From assembly GCA_013335235.1 (NCBI GenBank), contig JAAXVZ010000113.1, positions 1 through 5,263 on the forward strand: a DNA stretch of 5,263 bases, written 5' to 3'. The DNA comes from Nanobdellota archaeon (lineage in GTDB: Archaea; Nanobdellota; Nanobdellia; Woesearchaeales; GW2011-AR15). Position 1 is the first letter of the stretch. Each line of letters begins with the position of its first letter. Below are positions 1 to 5,263 of this stretch, piece after piece. The position numbers were made by a program, and so were the translations under genes. A model generated the notes under the pieces. The model saw only the letters and a program-made list of their open reading frames with translations. It did no database searches and was not told the DNA's origin.

Positions 1-321
1 GCTGCCGTCAAGATTTGAGCTAGACGTATAAAATCTTTCTACACCTGCGTTATCCGCATAAGCGGCATAGTACAATTTTTCACCATCTGAGCCTATGGCA
101 ACACTAGTTGTATCTGTCGCTCCTGCGCCATCTGGCGCTGTGAGGGCGCTCCAGCCAGAGAAGCCTGTGCCATTGAGATTTGACCTTGCGACCCTGAACG
201 CCTCTGTTGCGTCTGAATGGAGATACGCTGCATAGTACAGGCTGCCCCCAACAATAACCATATCGACTCCATCATTGGCATCGCTCGCGCCTGAACCATC
301 CGGCGCTGTGAGCGACAACCA
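1..321 (-). repeat. 55-56-residue beta-propeller-blade-like repeats ('LTAPDG...LYYAAY...SNLDG'), array cut by the window edge
   Basis: 'SLTAPDGSGASD' (residues 1102-1113) recurs as 'ALTAPDGAGATD' (1158-1169). 'LYYAAY' occurs at 1127 and 1182, and 'SNLNG' (1146) recurs as 'SNLDG' (1201). Each element repeats after 55-56 residues (165-168 bases). Strand-rich units with an S-x-x-[DN]-G-x(n)-W core recall sialidase/BNR-type blades, although the Asp-box match is loose. Nucleotide identity between the copies is clear, suggesting a younger duplication than the Cys repeats. More copies probably lie beyond base 1. Confidence 0.7.
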
Positions 322-3300
322 GGAGCCGACGTTTGAATAAGCCATTGATGCGTCAGATGTTTTTGCCCACAATCCTATTGTGCCTTTGTTTGTTATGTCA
401 AGGCTGTTTGAATCTGCTACTGAGATATAATCATCTTGGCCATCAAACCCATATCCTCCGCCGACCCTGCCTCCGGTCCTATTGAACTGTGCCTCAAAGA
501 CTGTTCCATTGTTGCCATATCCTGAATAATCTGTAACATTTGTAAGCTCATAGCCACTGTTTCCTTCCATAGGCAAGTAAAGCATCATTGAAGATACATT
601 ATTCCTATACCAGTTAGTTATGTTGGTAAGAGGATTCACGTCAATGTCTGCAACCGTGTTCCAATTGCATGTCAGGTTGCTGGTCTTATTAGGTGAAGAG
701 GGCGTTATAGTTGGAGTTCCGTGCGTCGGAAGATTGTTGTATCTAAGGATGCTGGAGTTAGTATAATTAGCGCCATTCAGGACATTGTCAAAAATCTCAT
801 ACATGTACTGGTAGCACGTGCCATTGTACAGCGTGTCGCTGTATGGTGTTGCCGGATCATATGTCCCTACCTGCGACCAGCTTCCGTATGAGCCGCAAGT
901 GTTGTTAGAGAGGATAGTTGCAGACTGCCTCAGTATCCTTGCGCTGCTTGTATTCAAGCCAGAGCCTGAATCAGTCCCATCTGCAAAAGAGACCTGTGTG
1001 CTTGTCGTGTAACCATTTGTGTAACCAATATATCCTGTAGCAGGAGCAGTAGCATCCCTTATCATGGTAAAGTTAGTGCTATTGGTATTCCCAGAAGTGT
1101 CATAGCACACGATTACTGCTATAGATTCATATGTGTCTGAGGAATCCCAGTCATAAGTGTTCCTGTAAGGGTCTGCAGTGTCCGCAGCTCCGGCTGAGAC
1201 TGTGTCCGGGAAGGTGACATTGCGGATAGCGGTCTCTGGATCAGATGCTGAGACTGTCACATAGAATGACCCTGAGTTAAGTGAGTTATAATATATGTCC
1301 CTCGCTGAATTATACTGATAGTATTCTCCGCTGACCTCTGTGAAGGAGGAAAAAGAGCAGCTTGGCTTCCCGAGGTCGACACAATCATTGGAGACGCAGC
1401 TATAACCTGCAGGGCACTCTGCAGCGGTATTGCAGTCATACCATGTCCCGCTGTTGCAATAATCATTATCGCCATTGGCATCTGCATCTACTGTGACATT
1501 GCCTGTGTCTGTGCAAAGGCTGTTGTCTACACAGTCTGTCGATGCCACGCAGCAGGCGTCTGACCCATCTGATGATCCAGCCATGCTCACATGGAAAACA
1601 GAGAGTAGATCATTTTCTGTCCCGCCATCATCTCCGCAACATGCTGACCCTGCAGTTTCTCCGCCGATGGACCAATTGAATTTAGTACAACCTGTGCTTG
1701 TGCTGTCCTCGCACCTTGCCTGCGACGTGTCCCTGTCATATGACGTGCCTGAAGCGCTGCCGTCACTGCACGCTACACCCTCTGCCCGTGTTGCATCAGT
1801 CGGGCAGCATTGGGAGGTGCCTGCTGTGCATAATGTTGTCGAGGAAGTCCCATTCGCTCCTGAACCATCTGCACAAGTGATATCCCCATAGAAGCAAGTG
1901 GTTCCTGTCCAGTTCCCGTTTCCAAAAAGCAGCACAGAGACAGCGCCGTTCGCGCCTGAGCCATCTGTACAAGATATATCTCCTGTATAGCAGTATCCCT
2001 TATCTGCAGTTGCTTTATTAGCAGATGTACAAAGTGTGTTGGACGAGCTGAAATATCCGTTCCCACAATAAGTTGCATTAGTGCCATTCTGATATGATCC
2101 CTCTGTACAAGTGATGTCTCCGTAATTGCAGTTAATAACAGTACTCGATGTAAGCGACCCCGTATAATTACCATTCCCGTAAAGAAGTGTAGAAATAGAA
2201 CTATTGCTATATGTGCCGTCTGTGCATACAATATCATTGTAATAGCAATATCCCGCCTTCGCTGTTGCCGTTGCTCCAGCTACGCAGGTAGTATTAGATG
2301 TAGAGAAAAAACCATTTCCGCAGATAAGCGGCGAGTATGCGCTGCTAGAGTTTGAGCTGTCTGCACAGGTGATATCAGCATAATAGCATACACCTGATGT
2401 TGCCGTCAATTTATTCTGGTCTGTGCATGTGTTGTTTGCTGTCGATAGGAATCCGTTACCGCAGTGGAATCCCTGCGTGCCATTGCCATAGCTCCCATCT
2501 GTACAGGTCATATCTGCGTAAGAGCATGTACCATTTGTATGTGTGGCTTTATTCCCGGCTGTGCCATCTCTCAGCCTGAAGTCTCCGTTTCCGTACAGCA
2601 GAACTGAGACTGCGCCATTTGAGGCGCTGCCATCTGAACACGTAATATCATTATAATAGCAGTACCCTGAAGTCACTGCTGCCTTGTCTGCGCTTGTACA
2701 GACTGTGTTTGATGAGCTAAAATATCCATTGCCGCAGTATGTCCCTGACGCTCCGTTTGCGCCAGGTGTTCCTGCACAGGTGATGTCGCCATAATAGCAA
2801 ACAAGGGAAGTGCTTGAAGAAGGTGTCCCTGTAGTATATCCGTTCCCGTAATATGTCGTCGGACCAGAGACTGCGCCTGCTACGCATGCCTGGCAGCTAA
2901 GAGAGGTTGAGGTGGTCAGTGTACCGCTGTAAGTCCGGAAAGTGTCTGCTGCCTGGCAGCACTGGTAGCCTGATCCTGTCCAAGTCCCAAGGCCTGTGAA
3001 ATATGTAAAACCGCCGCATGTGCAGGACCCGCTGACTGTGTCTGGCGTATTGTAGTAGTTGCAGTTTGTGTCGCAGTAGCCTAGTGAGAATCCTGAAGGG
3101 CAGGCACCAGGCACTGTATCATCGCAATTTGGGTTTCCTGTATTAGGATTATACTCGCATTTTGTTGTTGCAGAGTAGGTATGGCACCTTACATTTCCTC
3201 CAGAGCATGCTACAGCTGAATAGCAGACATTGTCATCATTTGTCTGGCCGTAGCTTGTCTCAGCCACACCATCCTCTCCATCGCAATTATTAGCGCATTG

Positions 3301-3618
3301 CGCATCATATGTGCAGGCGCCGCCATCTGCTGTGGATCCTCCAGCTGCGTTGACTTCAAAGAGCCCTACAAAGATGACATATAGAAAGAAAAGCAGGAGC
3401 AGCAGGCCGAACACTTTTTTTATGCCTGCCTTTGAACCAAAAGTCTCAAGCCAGGTCGCTGTGCCTTCTATCTTCTCCTGAAAATATAAGAGGATATCAG
3501 GTAAGGATATTGCATGATTCATCAGGAATAATTTCAGCCTGACTAACACCAGAGAAAGGAAGTAGAGAGGACTGACTTGGAAAACGCCGCTGATCCCCCT
3601 AATAGCCTTTTTTATCAT
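1..3618 (-). CDS. Giant membrane-anchored mosaic surface protein: Cys-rich repeats, Ig-like, LamG-like and propeller-like repeats (3' partial)
   Basis: One uninterrupted frame of exactly 1206 codons runs from the ATG at 3618 to base 1 with no stop, so the C-terminus is missing. The start is chosen because it overlaps the upstream stop (ATGA) and has GAGGT ten bases ahead; M33 (3522) is the alternative. Domains: leader 1-68; hydrophobic segment about 69-89 after Lys67-Lys68; Cys-rich region 102-245; eight repeats with a 'C-x-Y-x-D-I-T-C' core (274-598); Cys-rich region with CC pairs (600-750), including 'CPAGYSC'; two Ig-like modules (about 752-962) and an 'NLTC-W' linker; the first half of a LamG domain (about 1010-1090); then 'LTAPDG' and 'LYYAAY' repeats of 55-56 residues to the edge. 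Fifty-nine Cys lie between 102 and 754, with many N-X-S/T sequons. Such architectures are typical of archaeal adhesins or cell-surface proteins. No catalytic motif is seen. The adhesion or glycan-binding role is inferred, while the reading frame is certain. Confidence 0.93.
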   Translation of the reverse strand, partial: MIKKAIRGISGVFQVSPLYFLSLVLVRLKLFLMNHAISLPDILLYFQEKIEGTATWLETFGSKAGIKKVFGLLLLLFFLYVIFVGLFEVNAAGGSTADGGACTYDAQCANNCDGEDGVAETSYGQTNDDNVCYSAVACSGGNVRCHTYSATTKCEYNPNTGNPNCDDTVPGACPSGFSLGYCDTNCNYYNTPDTVSGSCTCGGFTYFTGLGTWTGSGYQCCQAADTFRTYSGTLTTSTSLSCQACVAGAVSGPTTYYGNGYTTGTPSSSTSLVCYYGDITCAGTPGANGASGTYCGNGYFSSSNTVCTSADKAAVTSGYCYYNDITCSDGSASNGAVSVLLYGNGDFRLRDGTAGNKATHTNGTCSYADMTCTDGSYGNGTQGFHCGNGFLSTANNTCTDQNKLTATSGVCYYADITCADSSNSSSAYSPLICGNGFFSTSNTTCVAGATATAKAGYCYYNDIVCTDGTYSNSSISTLLYGNGNYTGSLTSSTVINCNYGDITCTEGSYQNGTNATYCGNGYFSSSNTLCTSANKATADKGYCYTGDISCTDGSGANGAVSVLLFGNGNWTGTTCFYGDITCADGSGANGTSSTTLCTAGTSQCCPTDATRAEGVACSDGSASGTSYDRDTSQARCEDSTSTGCTKFNWSIGGETAGSACCGDDGGTENDLLSVFHVSMAGSSDGSDACCVASTDCVDNSLCTDTGNVTVDADANGDNDYCNSGTWYDCNTAAECPAGYSCVSNDCVDLGKPSCSFSSFTEVSGEYYQYNSARDIYYNSLNSGSFYVTVSASDPETAIRNVTFPDTVSAGAADTADPYRNTYDWDSSDTYESIAVIVCYDTSGNTNSTNFTMIRDATAPATGYIGYTNGYTTSTQVSFADGTDSGSGLNTSSARILRQSATILSNNTCGSYGSWSQVGTYDPATPYSDTLYNGTCYQYMYEIFDNVLNGANYTNSSILRYNNLPTHGTPTITPSSPNKTSNLTCNWNTVADIDVNPLTNITNWYRNNVSSMMLYLPMEGNSGYELTNVTDYSGYGNNGTVFEAQFNRTGGRVGGGYGFDGQDDYISVADSNSLDITNKGTIGLWAKTSDASMAYSNVGSWLSLTAPDGSGASDANDGVDMVIVGGSLYYAAYLHSDATEAFRVARSNLNGTGFSGWSALTAPDGAGATDTTSVAIGSDGEKLYYAAYADNAGVERFYTSSSNLDGS
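349..591 (-). other. N-terminal half of a LamG / concanavalin A-like domain (residues ~1010-1090)
   Basis: The order 'LYLPMEG', 'DYSGYGNNGTV', 'GGYGFDGQDDYISV', 'SNSLDITN' and 'GTIGLWAKT' is the characteristic first half of Laminin_G_3-type lectin/glucanase domains: opening strand, DxSGxGNxG, FDGxxDYI, and the strand ending in W. The expected second half (a 'WHHVA-TYDG---LYVDG' type motif) does not follow in the window; propeller-like repeats begin instead. The half-domain may continue beyond base 1 after an inserted domain. The family role is carbohydrate or surface-ligand binding. Confidence 0.8.
664..1365 (-). other. Ig-like beta-sandwich modules plus linker (residues ~752-985)
   Basis: Two modules are apparent. 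The first (about 752-856) contains 'FYVTVSASDPET' and 'VIVCYDTSGNTNSTNFT', a pattern of alternating hydrophobic strands ending in 'RDATAP', which is a common boundary between bacterial and archaeal Ig-like repeats. The second (about 857-962) contains 'SSARILRQSATILSNNTCGS', then 'YGSW' and 'GTCYQYMYEIFDNVLN', matching the extracellular Ig-like pattern 'GxCYxYxYxxxDNVxN'. A linker 'NLTCNWNTVADIDVNPLTNI' then leads to the LamG-like part. The role is probably structural spacing. The fold assignment rests on pattern recognition only. Confidence 0.6.
1825..2799 (-). repeat. Eight tandem Cys-rich protein repeats ('C-x-Y-x-D-I-T-C' core), two alternating types
   Basis: Repeat cores start at residues 274, 320, 365, 411, 458, 497, 543 and 575, so units are 46, 45, 46, 47, 39, 46 and 32 residues long, with a truncated last copy. 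Type A units (274, 365, 411, 497, and partly 575) add a 'CGNGYFSSSNTxC' half and hold four cysteines. Type B units (320, 458, 543) replace that half with 'LLYGNG' and hold only the two core cysteines. A degenerate B-like unit ('YYGNGY') precedes the array at residues 252-273. The even cysteine numbers suggest small disulfide-stapled modules stacked into a rod. I do not recognise the family. Confidence 0.9.
3352..3414 (-). other. Single transmembrane segment / uncleaved signal anchor (residues ~69-89)
   Basis: About 20 residues of Leu, Phe, Val, Ile and Tyr follow Ile66-Lys67-Lys68 and end at 'FEVNAAGG'. The positive charges before it predict an N-in, C-out topology, placing all later Cys-rich and Ig-like domains outside the cell. 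A signal-peptidase cut near 'NAA' is possible, but the position some 68 residues from the start fits a membrane anchor better. A weaker hydrophobic stretch at residues 17-33 is broken by Arg27 and Lys29 and is more likely amphipathic. Confidence 0.75.
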
Positions 3619-5263
3619 CTGTATGTGAACCTCAGATAAGGCCTGCAGTCATCTGCGCCACTTGGATTGCTCTCACATCTCTCTCCCTTGCCTATCCCCG
3701 CAAAGCAGATGTATGGGCTAGATCCACCATCCAGATCCTCTCCAAACCAGGTCATGAAGACATTCGAGTAGAGATTATCCTGCGCCTCCCTCACAATAGC
3801 TGTCACATCCACGCACTGCCACTCATCTTCTGTGTCTATCATCTTGAAAGACAGTATATCTGAAGTCGTGTTGCCATAATCAGAATCCCCGCAGAAGCTT
3901 TCAGGGCTGTACTTGACATAATTCATGACAGGCCCAAAGGGATTATATGTCACGAACACGCAGATCTCTGCTGACTCCCAGTCCCCGGATAGGTGGCTGA
4001 TGTCAAAATCTGCCTGAGGTATGAAACTATATCTTTCAGGTTCTGTCCTGTACATTGCGCAAGCTGTCTCATGACTGCAATAAGATTTCTCACAAGTAGG
4101 GCAATTTGAGTTATAGTAGACTGTGCTTGCAGGTATCGTCTCTAAGTCAGATGTTTCCATATCCATTGCAGCAAATATCCCTTGCTCGTCTATTGAAAAA
4201 TTCACAATAGTCCCGTTGAAGTCGAAAGGGATGTCTGTCCTCTGCCATTTCTTGCATGACCCATTAAAGACCTGGGTGCACCTTGCTATCGCGTCAGTGC
4301 CTTCTGATGCAAGATGTGCCTCAAGCCTGCTTGCATTGGAGCTGATTGCAAATGAGGCAAGCCTGGCATCGCCAAGATCAGATATCACAAACTCACGCCC
4401 AAGATTTCTTGAACTGTAGACTATGTAGTTCTGGTCATCTATGCCTGCTTTGAGAAGATAGGAATCTCCCATTTCCTCACTCAGGATCAATTGCATCCCT
4501 TCTTCTGATAACGACACGTTCAGGGACTCAGGCGTCAATCGCTGTATAATCTCAGATGCCTCCGGTATTGTATCTACCTGTGGAGCCTCAACCAATCCCG
4601 GCAAATCGCTTTCCAGGCTTGCGTAGTCATAAGTGTAAGTTATTGATTCAAGCTCAAAGATAGCACCATCTACAGTTACTTCAAGAATAATATCTCCTTT
4701 GATGTGTGTGTAGCAAGTGTCCTGGCAGTATCCTCTGATCTGCATGGGAGTATCTGACACATCTGTCATTTCAACTATCTCCGGAGTCTCATTCACTTCC
4801 TCTGTTTGGAGAGCAGGTATATATTCTTCAGCTGAACCTGTCAAGTTTTCAGGCTCCGCTATAACAGAGTCATTAACTGCCACAACAGCCTCATTGAGAG
4901 TTTCAAGCGAATCATTCACCTGTGTTATATTCCCTGCTATCACGCTGGAATTGCCATCGCTGAGATTCAATGGAACATCTGTCTCTGGAAGAGGCTCTTC
5001 CATGATTATCTCCGGTGTCCTGATGAGCCTGGATGGCGCTGAAAGATTTTCAACCTGAGTGTCATTTGACTGAATAGAGACATTATCAACAACAGGTATC
5101 TCTTCATGAAAGATACTTTCTTCAGGCAATGATTCACTTATTGATTCATTTGATTCAACCACCAACACAGGACTGTCTATCGCAGAATCATTTACTAGCT
5201 CCTCAGCAATCGCTTCACCGCTTTCTGCAATAGGCAGAGTATCATCCACAGGCATTTCTAAAG
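3615..5263 (-). CDS. Acidic, sequon-rich surface protein with C-terminal DNRLRE-like Cys-rich domain (5' partial)
   Basis: I do not recognise a named family for the whole protein. The first ATG in the window is at 5255 (546 residues), but the frame stays open to the edge (GAA, TTA upstream), there is no Shine-Dalgarno there, and no signal peptide follows. The true start is therefore probably outside; numbering here is from 5255. Residues 1-170 are a low-complexity stalk with about 39 Asp/Glu, two Arg, no Lys and 12 N-X-S/T sequons, the kind of sequence expected outside the cell. Cysteines begin at C177/C181. Residues about 180-375 form a mixed region including C326/C334 and a 'W-x-(5)-F-x-F' stretch. 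Residues about 376-546 contain CPTC (385-388), C393, C399 and a beta-rich module with 'W-Q-C-V-D-V-T' (479-485) ending in 'RPYLRFTY', which resembles DNRLRE/carbohydrate-binding jelly-roll modules. Stops are tandem TGA TAA. It overlaps the next gene by 4 bases. Export is inferred; the molecular function is unknown. Confidence 0.85.
   Translation of the reverse strand, partial: LEMPVDDTLPIAESGEAIAEELVNDSAIDSPVLVVESNESISESLPEESIFHEEIPVVDNVSIQSNDTQVENLSAPSRLIRTPEIIMEEPLPETDVPLNLSDGNSSVIAGNITQVNDSLETLNEAVVAVNDSVIAEPENLTGSAEEYIPALQTEEVNETPEIVEMTDVSDTPMQIRGYCQDTCYTHIKGDIILEVTVDGAIFELESITYTYDYASLESDLPGLVEAPQVDTIPEASEIIQRLTPESLNVSLSEEGMQLILSEEMGDSYLLKAGIDDQNYIVYSSRNLGREFVISDLGDARLASFAISSNASRLEAHLASEGTDAIARCTQVFNGSCKKWQRTDIPFDFNGTIVNFSIDEQGIFAAMDMETSDLETIPASTVYYNSNCPTCEKSYCSHETACAMYRTEPERYSFIPQADFDISHLSGDWESAEICVFVTYNPFGPVMNYVKYSPESFCGDSDYGNTTSDILSFKMIDTEDEWQCVDVTAIVREAQDNLYSNVFMTWFGEDLDGGSSPYICFAGIGKGERCESNPSGADDCRPYLRFTYR
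3618..4130 (-). other. Cys-rich, DNRLRE-like C-terminal beta domain of the upstream protein (residues ~376-546)
   Basis: The segment opens with 'YYNSNCPTCEKSYCSHETAC', followed by strand-rich sequence with 'SAEICVFVTYNP', 'EWQCVDVTAIV', 'VFMTWFGED' and the final 'RPYLRFTY'. The order 'W-x-x-x-DVT-x-x-V ... PYL-x-x-TY' at the C-terminus is the hallmark pattern of DNRLRE/carbohydrate-binding jelly-roll modules. Ten cysteines (385, 388, 393, 399, 432, 455, 481, 517, 527, 537) would allow five disulfides. The assignment is remote and made by eye. Confidence 0.5.
3629..3633 (-). promoter_or_regulatory. Shine-Dalgarno-like GAGGT for the downstream gene
   Basis: On the minus strand GAGGT lies ten bases before the ATG at 3618 and inside the last codons of the upstream gene. 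It supports that ATG over Met33 at 3522, which has only a weak AGG further upstream. Combined with the ATGA overlap it suggests re-initiation or coupled translation. Confidence 0.55.
4746..5255 (-). other. Acidic, N-glycosylation-sequon-rich stalk (residues 1-170 of the upstream protein)
   Basis: This stretch has about 39 Asp/Glu against two Arg and no Lys. It contains twelve N-X-S/T sites (N22, 36, 58, 64, 70, 97, 102, 109, 114, 128, 137, 155) and no cysteine. It is probably disordered and extended. The composition fits an extracellular linker or stalk that could be N-glycosylated. Confidence 0.75.

Noticed and set aside
818..1891. Plus-strand open frames at 818-1012 and 1475-1891 (and a nested one at 1698-1880)
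   Set aside because: They lie antisense to the continuous minus-strand gene, have no recognisable domains, and arise because that gene is rich in Cys, Ser and Thr codons.
1773..2237. Minus-strand open frame of 154 codons in another frame
   Set aside because: It overlaps the repeat array out of frame; its partial periodicity is a shadow of the Cys repeats, and the main frame has no interruption.
1825..2799. Regular DNA repeats considered as a CRISPR array
   Set aside because: The period is about 96-141 bases with degenerate copies and full coding continuity; there are no identical 25-40 base repeats with unique spacers.
3415..3432. Possible archaellin/pilin-type (class III) signal before the membrane segment
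   Set aside because: The 'SKAGIKKVF' sequence lacks the [KR]-G cut directly before the hydrophobic stretch; two lysines intervene.
3607..3613. A AAA AAG slippery heptamer in frame just after the downstream ATG, and a similar A-run at 3415-3421
   Set aside because: The classic -1 frameshift heptamer is present, but slippage two codons into a gene has no sensible product, no stimulatory stem is evident, and the zero frame is open throughout.
3601..3620. T-run at 3608-3613 considered as a terminator
   Set aside because: It is a T-run only on the plus strand, where there is no gene to terminate; on the coding strand it is an A-run inside the start of the downstream gene.
4123..5058. Plus-strand open frames at 4123-4419 and 4717-5058
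   Set aside because: They are antisense to the acidic surface protein; the long Ser/Thr runs mirror its Asp/Glu/Asn codons.

Overview
The window carries two genes, both on the minus strand and together covering essentially all of it. Both run off an edge: the upstream gene (right side) is open at its 5' end and the downstream gene (left side) is open at its 3' end. They overlap by four bases (ATGA) and read as an operon. No RNA gene, CRISPR array, insertion sequence, transposase or convincing promoter or terminator is visible, and no intergenic stretch exists. All plus-strand open frames are antisense shadows.

The organism is most likely an archaeon, and the style of the proteins suggests a DPANN lineage of the Woesearchaeota/Pacearchaeota kind. 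The evidence is long mosaic extracellular proteins dense in N-X-S/T sequons, arginine encoded mostly by AGG/AGA, and a characteristic run of Ig-like modules leading through an 'NLTC-W' linker into a LamG-type domain. This placement is inference from style and not a marker-gene result.

Layout in the direction of transcription: (1) 5263 to 3615 encodes a secreted or surface protein with a highly acidic, sequon-rich N-terminal stalk, a central region, and a Cys-rich C-terminal beta domain resembling DNRLRE-type modules. (2) 3618 to 1 encodes a very long protein (1206 residues visible, no in-frame stop). Its parts in order are a cytoplasmic leader of about 68 residues, one membrane segment, a Cys-rich ectodomain containing eight tandem repeats of about 32-47 residues in two alternating types, a second Cys-rich region with paired cysteines, Ig-like modules, the first half of a LamG-like domain, and 55-56-residue repeats resembling beta-propeller blades at the window edge.

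The overlap suggests translational coupling, so the two products are probably made together and may work together at the cell surface, for example in adhesion, glycan binding or cell-cell contact. No enzymatic active site is recognisable in either. The most unusual element is the alternating four-Cys/two-Cys repeat array. Its copies share protein sequence but differ at many synonymous sites, which points to an old array kept by selection.
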